A DNA stretch of 64,000 bases from Neomoorella carbonis (GTDB lineage: Bacteria; Bacillota; DSM-521; Neomoorellales; Neomoorellaceae): assembly GCF_045278715.1 (NCBI RefSeq), contig NZ_CP136420.1, positions 248,001 through 312,000 of the forward strand. Direction: 5' to 3'. The notes under the pieces were generated by a model. That model was not told the origin of the DNA and ran no database searches. It saw only the letters and a program-made list of their open reading frames with translations. A program made the translations under genes and the position numbers. Shown one piece after another: positions 53,680-61,028 of the stretch (the first letter of the stretch is position 1; each line of letters begins with the position of its first letter).

Positions 53680-53714
53680 AAAGTCAGCCCGGGTATGAAG
53701 GCTGACTTTATTTA
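53680..53714 (+). terminator. Terminator after the membrane protein gene
   Basis: AAAGTCAGCC / GGCTGACTTT perfect 10-bp stem, 10-nt loop, then ATTTAT. Directly upstream of the riboswitch candidate. Confidence 0.7.
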
Positions 53715-53723
53715 TGTGCGCCC

Positions 53724-53875
53724 GGCATCGCACTGAACCGCCGGAAGCGGGGGAACGAAGCTGCGTTGGTGAGCAGGCATAGGGCAACCGGCCACGGCCA
53801 CCTTGAACCTGTGGTGAAACAATATCGGCCCGGTGTTCTGGCCTGTCAGGTAACGGTCAAGCCCGGTAGGCTCAA
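53724..53875 (+). promoter_or_regulatory. Probable c-di-AMP (ydaO-yuaA) riboswitch
   Basis: Conserved blocks of the ydaO class appear in order: CGCCGGAAGCGGGGGAACGAAG, then TTGGTGAGC, AGGGCAACCGG, and near the 3' end CCTGTCAGGTAACGG with CGGTAGGC (first block read from CCGCCGGAAGCGGGGGAAC). ydaO riboswitches sense c-di-AMP and turn off wall and ion-transport genes. The downstream gene is Wzz-like, ~265 bp away. The ~240 bp between hold CGGGCGAGGG-type pairing but no clear terminator. Assignment is by eye. Confidence 0.55.
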
Positions 53876-54139
53876 GAACTTTAGCCAGGGCACGGGCGAG
53901 GGTCCCATCGTTAAATAATGTTAACGGGTAGCTGGAGGCACCCCATTTTAGTCCATTTTACGGTTCCGCGTTAGCTACATTAGTGAATTATATCACATGA
54001 AGAAGAGGCATGGAGCGGTTAGAATTAATTAATGTTTGACTGGGCAGGAAATTTCCTGTAACTGTCGAATAGAAACGAAATAGTTGCCAGGGATAGTAAG
54101 AGGCCGTTGAATATAGAAAGGAGCATCTAACACGCAACA

Positions 54140-54967
54140 ATGGACGTACCTTTATCAGAACCTGCCCGGCAATACGAAGACGAGATAGATTTAAGGGAAA
54201 TTTTACTGGTCCTCTGGCGCCAGCGCTGGATGATTACCTTTATTACCCTGGCTGCCGTCTTAGCCTCTATCGTTGCCAGTCTAGTGTTGCCTCCGGTCTA
54301 TAGAGTAGAAGCTCTGATAGAATTAGAAAGGATTGACGCAAAAGCCTTACAACAAAATGAGGGAAAAGCAATACTTGAGAGCCAGGCTCTCTTAACCACA
54401 GCCCTGGAGCAGCTGGCAGTCCCGGCGGACCCTAAAAGCTTTAAAACCCGGGGGGAAGCGATCAAAGATACCGACTACCTCAAGTTTTCCCTGGAGGGCC
54501 GGGATCCCAGTCAGGTTGCAGCCGTGGCGGCTAAAATGGTGGCCCTTTTTATTGGAGAGAGGAATAAAGTGTATGAGGAGCGTCGGGCGCCGCTGGAAGA
54601 AAATCTACAAAAAATAAGCCATGATCTGGAACAGTCCAATGCTGAGAAAGAAAAAATTAATGCACTTATTGCCGGCCTGGAAAAGGCACCTTTAAGCGAA
54701 GTCGAGCAGAAACTTTATACCCTGCAGCTGGCCCAGTTACAGGGAATCCAGGCCCAGGAGAAGGTTGGACTGATAGAGCAATATCTTTCCCTCCAGGACA
54801 GGCTTGCCGCCATGCACCCGGCCAGGATTATCGATGACATCAGCGAGCCGGAAAAGGTCAGGCCCCGTCTGTTACTCAATACGGCTGTCGCCCTGGTCCT
54901 GGGTGTAATGACGGGTATTTTCCTTGCTTTAGGCCGCAACTGGCTGGCAGGACCCTCCCAAAAGTGA
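54140..54967 (+). CDS. Wzz/chain-length-determinant family protein
   Basis: A 275-residue membrane protein: N-terminal DLREILLVLWRQRWMITFIT leading into a first helix (~30-55), a long periplasmic-type coiled coil (~140-215), and a C-terminal helix (LLNTAVALVLGVMTGIFLAL). Wzz-type co-polymerases set polysaccharide chain length with Wzy or a BY-kinase; no kinase or polymerase gene is adjacent. A GGAG lies rather far (~17 nt) from ATG, so the start is not certain. Confidence 0.8.
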   Translation: MDVPLSEPARQYEDEIDLREILLVLWRQRWMITFITLAAVLASIVASLVLPPVYRVEALIELERIDAKALQQNEGKAILESQALLTTALEQLAVPADPKSFKTRGEAIKDTDYLKFSLEGRDPSQVAAVAAKMVALFIGERNKVYEERRAPLEENLQKISHDLEQSNAEKEKINALIAGLEKAPLSEVEQKLYTLQLAQLQGIQAQEKVGLIEQYLSLQDRLAAMHPARIIDDISEPEKVRPRLLLNTAVALVLGVMTGIFLALGRNWLAGPSQK

Positions 54968-55016
54968 ATACAGGGGCGAAAAATATGGTGAAACCTTTAA
55001 AGCTGGGAGGGTCGAT

Positions 55017-55985
55017 ATGCAAAAAGGTAAAAGGGTTCTAGCTCTGATGGCAGGTCTGATTCTGGTGTTATCCTTTGTCCTGCCTGCCTGGGCCAGGGGA
55101 GGAGAAGAAAAGAGCAGGACGTGGGAGTATGAGTTGGAACTGGAAGCCGGGTTACAGGATGATGTACAGCAGGATGCTGACCAGGAGCAGGAAAGAACAA
55201 GGGAAAGGGAACGCGAAAGGGAACAAATAAAAGTTAGGAACGGAAAAAGTGTGGCGGAGCACGTATACAGAGGCGTTGAGAATGCCCTGTTACATGTGAA
55301 AAATCCGGTAGCACGTGCTGCATTGACGGCAATCCTGGAAGGACGGAGCGTAGCCGAAGCAGTTTATGAAGCCAGGGCACAGCTTGATTCCTGGAAGGAC
55401 GCAGAGGAGATTGCCGTCGTCACGGAGCAGCTGGAAAATGCCGTGGAAGCCGATACGACCCTTGATGCTGCCAACCGGGCGCAAATTAAGAAGCAACTGG
55501 GCATGATGTATTTTAAGGCCGGCAAGTTTAAGGACGCCCGGGAACTGCTGGAAGACGTCCTTGAGGAGGAGCCCGATGACGAAGAGGTTTACCGGCAATT
55601 AGATCAGGCTTATGCGGCCAGCGGTGAACTGCAGGTAAAGGTTTTTATCAAAGGGAAGGCGCTGCAATTTGACGTTCCGCCCCGGATTGAAAACAGCAGG
55701 GTCTTGATACCTGTACGGTTCCTGGCCGAGGGGCTGGGTGCAGAGGTAAATTATGATAATGGTGTTGTAATAATTACCAATAGGGGCTCCACCATTCGTC
55801 TGGCGATAGGGAGCAATAAAGCCCTGGTAAACGGGGCGACGGTTTACCTGGATGTCCCGGCCCGGGTGGTTGACGGTCGTACCCTCGTCCCTTTAAGATT
55901 TGTCATGGAAAAATTCAATGCTAAAGTAGATTATTATGACGGCAGCAACCTGGTGGCCGTGCAGCCTTTATCAAGCATCAGTTGA
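55017..55985 (+). CDS. Exported protein with stalk (copper amine oxidase N-terminal-like) domain
   Basis: A 322-residue exported protein: signal peptide (KRVLALMAGLILVLSFVLPAWA), a highly charged Arg/Glu coil (~45-75), a TPR-like middle (GMMYFKAGKFKDARELLEDV) and a C-terminal 'Cu_amine_oxidN1' stalk repeat pair (NSRVLIPVRFLAEGLGAEV; VDGRTLVPLRFVMEKFNAKV). Common surface protein of clostridia; the domain does not imply oxidase activity. AGCTGGGAGGG site. Confidence 0.8.
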   Translation: MQKGKRVLALMAGLILVLSFVLPAWARGGEEKSRTWEYELELEAGLQDDVQQDADQEQERTREREREREQIKVRNGKSVAEHVYRGVENALLHVKNPVARAALTAILEGRSVAEAVYEARAQLDSWKDAEEIAVVTEQLENAVEADTTLDAANRAQIKKQLGMMYFKAGKFKDARELLEDVLEEEPDDEEVYRQLDQAYAASGELQVKVFIKGKALQFDVPPRIENSRVLIPVRFLAEGLGAEVNYDNGVVIITNRGSTIRLAIGSNKALVNGATVYLDVPARVVDGRTLVPLRFVMEKFNAKVDYYDGSNLVAVQPLSSIS

Positions 55986-56060
55986 CGAGTCAACTTCAAG
56001 GGCAAGAGGCCGTTCTTCATACCAATCTTTAATAAGCACCTCGGGGAATGAAAAAATGGG

Positions 56061-56089
56061 TTGACAAAAGTTCCTCCCTGGCTTAAAAT
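56061..56089 (+). promoter_or_regulatory. Sigma-A promoter of the nif operon leader
   Basis: TTGACA (56061-56066) - exactly 17 bp - TAAAAT (56084-56089). An almost perfect housekeeping promoter about 395 bp upstream of nifH. Control would then have to act after initiation, through the leader described next, or by a repressor over the promoter. Confidence 0.75.
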
Positions 56090-56113
56090 ATCAACTAAGG
56101 CAGGAAAGGAGTA

Positions 56114-56206
56114 TTGATCCATAGAAGGACGCTTATTGACGGTAGATACTATCAAGAGGCGCTTCATCGTGCACAAGGATGTTATCCAATGGTGGAGGTA
56201 AGGTAA
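56114..56206 (+). CDS. Possible 30-codon leader ORF
   Basis: TTG start 3-4 nt after AGGAAAGGAG; 30 codons containing HRRTLIDGRYYQEALHRAQG and ending VEVR-stop, 2 bp before a terminator stem. A second ATG (56206) behind GTGGAGG overlaps the stop and runs into the terminator for 9 codons. It could be a leader peptide or an independent small protein. The RNA itself can form a hairpin at 56124-56165 (GAAG...CTTC, TTGA...TCAA). Confidence 0.4.
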   Translation: MIHRRTLIDGRYYQEALHRAQGCYPMVEVR

Positions 56207-56208
56207 TG

Positions 56209-56249
56209 GCGCTTTTCAGGAGCTCCGACTTCTGAAATAGCGCTTTTTT
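56209..56249 (+). terminator. First leader terminator upstream of nifH
   Basis: GCGCT / AGCGC closes TTTCAGGAG / CTTCTGAAA with a CTCCGA hexaloop and a 1-nt bulge, followed by six T. It lies between the promoter and nifH, so it must be read through for nif expression, unless a promoter lies downstream. Confidence 0.75.
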
Positions 56250-56290
56250 ATTCTAATAGCCAGGATTATTAAACCAAAAGATCGAGGCAA

Positions 56291-56335
56291 GGGTGCTTTA
56301 AAGGAGCAGTGCAGCTCCAGGAAAGCACCCTTTTT
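56291..56335 (+). terminator. Second leader terminator with AGTGCA hexaloop
   Basis: GGGTGCTTT / AAAGCACCC followed by TTTTT; its apex is a separate 5-bp hairpin GGAGC-AGTGCA-GCTCC. The six-base loop has A at position 1 and G at position 4, the rule for targets of ANTAR antiterminators (NasR/EutV type). A partner upstream hairpin (TAATAG-CCAGGA-TTATTA, 56255-56272) has a six-base loop but lacks A1. Termination is solid; ANTAR control is inference. Confidence 0.7.
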
Positions 56336-56483
56336 ACGTTTTGCAGGAAACGTCCGGCCGGACGACAAGATACAGGTCATCTTCAGCCGTTACAGCAGGC
56401 CCGGAGACTGCAGCGGCTGGGGTGTATAAACAAGTGTAGGTATAGGATTTTGCATTAAAAACAATAAATATGGAGGGTTGATT

Positions 56484-57311
56484 ATGACCAGAAAAATCGC
56501 CATTTACGGAAAGGGTGGGATTGGCAAATCCACCACCCAGCAAAATACCGCTGCCGCCCTTGCCTACTTCTATGGGAAAAAAGTCTTGATTCACGGCTGC
56601 GATCCCAAGGCGGATTGCACACGGTTGATTCTCGGCGGCAAACCGCAGGAGACGGTGATGGATACCCTGCGGGAGTTCGGAGAAGATGCGGTGACCGTCG
56701 ACCGGGTAGTAAAGACCGGGTTTTGCGGGATCAAGTGCGTCGAGTCCGGAGGGCCGGAACCGGGCGTCGGTTGTGCCGGCAGGGGTGTAATCACGGCTAT
56801 CAGTTTGATGGAAGAACTGGGTGCCTACACGCCGGACCTGGATTTCATCTTTTTCGACGTACTGGGTGACGTTGTCTGCGGCGGTTTTGCCATGCCGGTG
56901 CGTGAAGGTAAGGCCCAGGAGATCTACATTGTGGCTTCGGGGGAAATGATGGCCCTTTATGCCGCCAATAACATCTGTCGCGGTATGGTCAAGTATGCCG
57001 AACAGAGCGGCGTCAGGCTGGGGGGTATCATCTGCAACAGCCGCAACGTTGATGGGGAGAGGGAATTGATGGAAGAGTTTTGTTCTCGCATCGGCACCCG
57101 GATGCTCCACTTTATTCCCCGGGACAATATCGTCCAGAAAGCGGAATTTAACCGCCAGACGGTGACCCAGTTCGATCCGGATTGCAACCAGGCCCGGGAG
57201 TACAAAGAGCTGGCCAGAAAAATCATTGATAACGATATGTTCGTCATTCCGCAACCGATGACCATGGACGAAATGGAGAGCCTGGTGGTCAAATTCGGGC
57301 TGCTGGACTAA
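56484..57311 (+). CDS. nifH: Nitrogenase iron protein
   Basis: A 275-residue NifH (dinitrogenase reductase). P-loop YGKGGIGKSTTQQNTAAALA, the [4Fe-4S] ligands in GVGCAGRGVITAI and VLGDVVCGGFAMP, and the arginine of CAGRG used for ADP-ribosylation in other species are all present. ATG 56484 lies 6 nt after GGAGGG; TTG 56478 is too close. First gene of the nif operon, transferring electrons to the P-cluster of NifDK. Confidence 0.98.
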   Translation: MTRKIAIYGKGGIGKSTTQQNTAAALAYFYGKKVLIHGCDPKADCTRLILGGKPQETVMDTLREFGEDAVTVDRVVKTGFCGIKCVESGGPEPGVGCAGRGVITAISLMEELGAYTPDLDFIFFDVLGDVVCGGFAMPVREGKAQEIYIVASGEMMALYAANNICRGMVKYAEQSGVRLGGIICNSRNVDGERELMEEFCSRIGTRMLHFIPRDNIVQKAEFNRQTVTQFDPDCNQAREYKELARKIIDNDMFVIPQPMTMDEMESLVVKFGLLD

Positions 57312-57363
57312 AAACCGGAAGCCTCGAGAGAAAACGAAAATTTATATACGTGGGGGTATAGCT

Positions 57364-57681
57364 ATGAAAATGCTCCGGGCTATCATTCGTCCCGAAAAAA
57401 GCGAAGAAGTGGCAGATGCCCTGGCTGAAGCCGGATACGTGGCCCTGACCAAAATGGATGTGGTCGGGCGGGGTAAACAAAGAGGAATTCATATGGGCAG
57501 TATCTACTACGACGAACTGCCCAAGGTAATGATCATGCTGGTAGTGGAAGACAGCCAGGTGGAAGAAGTGGTGGGGATCATTTCCAGGTCAGCCCATACC
57601 GGCAACTTCGGTGACGGCAAGATCTTTGTCACACCGGTGGAAGAAGCCTACACCGTACGGACAGGTTCCGCCGGGCTGTAG
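57364..57681 (+). CDS. nifI1: PII-like nitrogenase regulator NifI1
   Basis: A 105-residue GlnB-family protein: MLRAIIRPEKSEEVADALAE, VVGRGKQRGIHMG in the T-loop region and the C-terminal GDGKIFVTPVEEAYTVRTG. NifI1/NifI2 form a complex that switches off NifDK in response to ammonium or 2-oxoglutarate in methanogens and clostridia. Placement between nifH and nifD is diagnostic. Confidence 0.94.
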   Translation: MKMLRAIIRPEKSEEVADALAEAGYVALTKMDVVGRGKQRGIHMGSIYYDELPKVMIMLVVEDSQVEEVVGIISRSAHTGNFGDGKIFVTPVEEAYTVRTGSAGL

Positions 57682-57697
57682 GGAAAGGGTGATCTCC

Positions 57698-58060
57698 TTG
57701 AAAGAAATAGTTGCCATCATCAGGCCGAATAAAATTAACGCTACCAAAAAAGCCCTTGATATGTTAGGTTTTCCGGGTATGACCGCCTGCAAGGTAGTCG
57801 GACGGGGTAAGCAGAAAGGCATTCTTGGGGAAGTAGGCTTCACCGTCAGCCCCGAACTGCAAAACCAGGAGGGTGGGATGAAATACGTGCCCAAAAGGAT
57901 GCTTTCCCTGGTGGTAGACGATCAAGACGTGTCCCTGGTTGTGGCGGCAATCATCAAAATCAACCGTACCGGCCAGATTGGCGACGGGCGTATCTTTATA
58001 TGTCCTGTTGAGGAAGTAGTACGTATACGTACGGGGGAAAAGGGAGAGGCGGCCATCTGA
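57698..58060 (+). CDS. nifI2: PII-like nitrogenase regulator NifI2
   Basis: A ~120-residue GlnB-family protein, longer in the T-loop than NifI1, as typical (GRGKQKGILGEVGFTVSPEL, YVPKRMLSLVVDDQDV, GDGRIFICPVEEVVRIRTG). TTG 57698 behind AAAGGGTGAT is chosen; GTG 57689 overlaps that site. Partner of NifI1 in post-translational nitrogenase control. Confidence 0.93.
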   Translation: MKEIVAIIRPNKINATKKALDMLGFPGMTACKVVGRGKQKGILGEVGFTVSPELQNQEGGMKYVPKRMLSLVVDDQDVSLVVAAIIKINRTGQIGDGRIFICPVEEVVRIRTGEKGEAAI

Positions 58061-58081
58061 TTGAGAAGGGGGAAGAACATC

Positions 58082-59542
58082 ATGCCTATGGTAAAAATGA
58101 AGTGCAACGAAACGATTCCCGAGCGGGATAAGCATATTTACCGCACCGAAAAGGAGAAATCCATAATTCCGGCCTGTAATATCGCCACCCTTCCCGGGGA
58201 TATGACCGAGCGCGGGTGAGCCTTTGCCGGTGCCCGCGGGGTCGTGGGCGGACCAATTGCCGACGTCATCCAATTAGTTCACGCACCTGTAGGTTGTGCC
58301 TGGTACACGTGGGGTACGCGGCGCCACCTGTCCGACTTTTATCCCTGGGCTACGCCCACTCGCCTGACCAATGTGGCCTTCAACCGCCGCTATTGCGTGT
58401 GTACCGACATGCAGGAAAAAGACGTTGTTTTCGGAGGCATGAAAAAGCTGGAACGAGCCTGCCTGGACGCCATCCGGCTGTTCCCTGAAGCAAAGGGCCT
58501 GATTATTTTTACCACCTGCACCACCGGCCTGATCGGCGACGACGTGCAGGCGATAGCCCGGCAGGTTGCGAAGGAAACGGGCAAGCTGATCTTCACTTCC
58601 GAATCACCTGGTTGCTCCGGGGTGAGCCAGTCAAAAGGCCACCACGATTTTAACACCCAGTTTTACCGGCAGATACGGCAGTTAAGGGAGCGCCGGCCGG
58701 AGCTGAAAATGAGCGAAGAAGAAAAAACGCCCTATGACATCTGCCTGATTGGCGAGTACAACATGGACTGGGATTTAAAGGTGGTGAAGCCCCTCTTTGA
58801 AAAAATCGGCGTGCGCGTTGCAGCCGTTTTTAGCGGCAACGAGCGCATCGAAAACCTGGTCAAGATGCCCGACGTAAAATTAAACGTGGTACACTGCCAG
58901 CGTTCGGCCGAGTATATCGCCCACATGCTGGCAGACGGGTTTAACATTCCCTTTATTCGCGTCTCCCTCTTCGGGATTAAACAGACTGCGGAAGCGCTGC
59001 GGAAAACGGCCGCCTTCTTTGGCCTGGAGGAGCGGGCCGAGGAGGTAATTGCTGAAGAAATGAAGCGGGTAGAGAAGAGCCTGGCATTCTACCGGGCAAA
59101 GTTAAAAGGCAAGCGGGTGGCCATTTACGTCGGCGGGCCGCGGGTCTGGCACTGGATCAAGCTGATGGAGGAACTGGGGATGACCGTGGTGGCCGTCGCC
59201 TGCACCTTTGCCCACGAAGACGACTATGAAAAGATCAACGCCCGGGCGCCGGAGGGAATGCTGGTTATCGACAACCCCAACGAGTTTGAAATCGAAGAGA
59301 TGCTCAAGAGCGAAAAACCGGACCTGTTTTTAACGGGTCTAAAAGAAAAGTATATCGCGCGCAAGATGGGTATTCCCACGGTAAACTCCCATTCTTACGA
59401 AAAAGGTCCTTATGCCGGCTTTGTCGGTATGGTTAATTTCGCCAGGGATATTTACCAGGCCCTTTATGCACCGGTTTGGCAATTCCAGTGGGGCCTTGAC
59501 GGTGCTCCATTAAAAGACGAGGGGGGAAGGGCATGCAGCTAA
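58082..59542 (+). CDS. nifD: Nitrogenase alpha subunit, predicted selenoprotein (in-frame TGA = Sec46)
   Basis: 487 codons with one internal TGA (58217-58219, codon 46). Before it: MPMVKMKCNETIPERDKHIY and DMTERG; after it: AFAGARGVVGGP. In Azotobacter NifD the aligned residue is Cys62, a P-cluster ligand. Other ligands are intact: the second P-cluster Cys in HAPVGCAWYTW, the third in TTCTTGLIGDD, the cofactor Cys in LNVVHCQRSAEYI, and the cofactor His in NSHSYEKGPYAGF; VSQSKGHH supplies the active-site Gln/His. Full length ~486 residues is normal. Starting after the TGA would lose a P-cluster ligand. The PMV...IPER-KHIY start, GGPRVWHW and HSYxxGPY resemble VnfD/AnfD. Overlaps nifK by 10 bp. 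A sequencing error or nonsense mutation is the alternative. Confidence 0.85.
58217..58254 (+). promoter_or_regulatory. Candidate bacterial SECIS element in nifD
   Basis: Starts at the TGA. After a 9-nt spacer: GGT (58229-58231) pairs with ACC (58252-58254); GCCCGC (58232-58237) pairs with GTGGGC (58244-58249, one G-U); loop GGGGTC (58238-58243); a GG bulge on the 3' side. The loop carries GGUC, 18-23 nt after the UGA, matching from memory the E. coli fdhF SECIS (loop containing GGUC ~18-22 nt after UGA, short spacer, bulged stem) that binds SelB. Confidence 0.72.
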
Positions 59543-61011
59543 AGGAAATTCCTATTGCGGGCATACCTTACGATCAAATAAAAATCGCCAAAGTCCCGGC
59601 CACGCCGGAGTATTGTGAGCGGCCGGCGGAGCTGATCCCCTCCACGAGCAGGAGTGTGGTGATCAATCCCAACCGCACCTGTATGCCCCTGGGAGCCATG
59701 TGGGCGGTGCTGGGAGTAAAGAAGGCAGTTCCCTTTGTCCAGGGCGCCCAGGGCTGTACCACCTACGTGCGCTATACTTTAAGCCGTATTTTTAAAGAAC
59801 CGGCCGTTATCGCCACCGCTTCCTTCCATGAGGATGCAGCGGTTTTTGGCGGCCGGCGCAACCTGGTGGAGGGCATTCGCAACCTGGTGGTACGTTACTG
59901 GCCGGAGTTGATTGGTGTGGTGACCACCTGTTCCAGCGAGATTATCGGCGACGATATGGTCAGCTTTATCAAAATGGCCAGGGCCAACCTGCGCAAAGAG
60001 ATCGGGGCGGAAAAAGCAGACCGGATCCCCATCGTGCTGGTTAACACCCCCAGCTTTGCCGGGTCCCATGTGGAAGGTTATGACCGCGCCTCCCGTGCCT
60101 TTGTGGAGACCCTGGCTACCACCAGAGGGGAGCCCAACGGCAAGGTGAATATCATCCCCGGCCTGCTCTACCCGGGCGATATCCGGGAGATCAAGCACCT
60201 GCTGCGCCACATGGGTATAGAAGCGATAGTGCTCTTTGATATTTCCGATACCCTGGACGCTCCCCTGGAGCCGCCGACGTCCGTCCCCTACTGGGCTCCC
60301 GGCGGCACTGAGGTAGAGGAAATTAAAGATATGGCCAATTCGCTGGCCACCTTTGCCCTGCAGCCCCACGCCGGCCAGGCCGGGGCCCGCTACCTGGAGC
60401 GCAAATACGGCGTGCGTGCCGTGGTGGGGCCGCCGCCGGTGGGAGTGCAGGGCACCGATGCCTTTTTAAAGGCGTTGCGGGAAATAACCGGAAAACCCAT
60501 CCCCCGGAGCCTCTTAGAGGAAAGGGGACGTTTGGTTGATTCCCTGGCCGACACCTTGCATCACACCATGATGAAAAAGGTGGCTGTTATGGGGGACCCT
60601 GATATCGTGCTCGGTGTCACCCGCTTCGTGCTGGAAATGGGGATGGAGCCGGTGGCCCTGGCCGGTGGTACGGCCAGTAAGACCTTCGTCCACGATGTAG
60701 AGGCCATCCTGGCCGAGGCAGGGTATGAAGGCGAACCGCCGCTGATCATCAACGGCGGTGACCTGTTCGAGTTTGAGGAGTACCTGAAAAAACAACCGCG
60801 CCTGGACCTGATTATCGGTAATTCCCGGGCCGTGGACATCTCCCGTGAGCTGCAGGTACCACTGGTGCGGGTAGGTTTTCCTATCTATGACCGCTTCGGT
60901 TATCAAAAACGCCCCATTGTCGGTTACCGGGGTGGGGAGATGCTCCTGGCGGAAATTGTCAACAGCATGCTGGATTACCAGTACCCGGATGACCGTACCC
61001 AGCAGCTGTAA
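59533..61011 (+). CDS. nifK: Nitrogenase beta subunit
   Basis: A 492-residue NifK. P-cluster cysteines are all encoded by normal Cys codons: NRTCMPLGAM, VQGAQGCTTYVRY and TTCSSEIIGDD; the FHEDAAVFGGRRNLVEG block is also typical. Forms the alpha2-beta2 dinitrogenase with NifD, with the P-cluster at the interface. It keeps cysteine at every ligand position, so the Sec replacement is confined to NifD. ATG 59533 overlaps the nifD end. Confidence 0.97.
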   Translation: MQLKEIPIAGIPYDQIKIAKVPATPEYCERPAELIPSTSRSVVINPNRTCMPLGAMWAVLGVKKAVPFVQGAQGCTTYVRYTLSRIFKEPAVIATASFHEDAAVFGGRRNLVEGIRNLVVRYWPELIGVVTTCSSEIIGDDMVSFIKMARANLRKEIGAEKADRIPIVLVNTPSFAGSHVEGYDRASRAFVETLATTRGEPNGKVNIIPGLLYPGDIREIKHLLRHMGIEAIVLFDISDTLDAPLEPPTSVPYWAPGGTEVEEIKDMANSLATFALQPHAGQAGARYLERKYGVRAVVGPPPVGVQGTDAFLKALREITGKPIPRSLLEERGRLVDSLADTLHHTMMKKVAVMGDPDIVLGVTRFVLEMGMEPVALAGGTASKTFVHDVEAILAEAGYEGEPPLIINGGDLFEFEEYLKKQPRLDLIIGNSRAVDISRELQVPLVRVGFPIYDRFGYQKRPIVGYRGGEMLLAEIVNSMLDYQYPDDRTQQL

Positions 61012-61028
61012 GGAGATGAGGGAGGCAA

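Noticed and set aside
56425..56470. Sigma-54 (-24/-12) promoter before nifH
   Set aside because: The nearest GG...GC pair has an 11-bp gap instead of 10 and lacks the rest of the consensus; an excellent sigma-A promoter is present farther upstream.
58244..59542. nifD starting at GTG 58244, after the TGA
   Set aside because: It would delete the N-terminus and a P-cluster ligand, has no ribosome site, and ignores 45 well-conserved upstream codons in the same frame.
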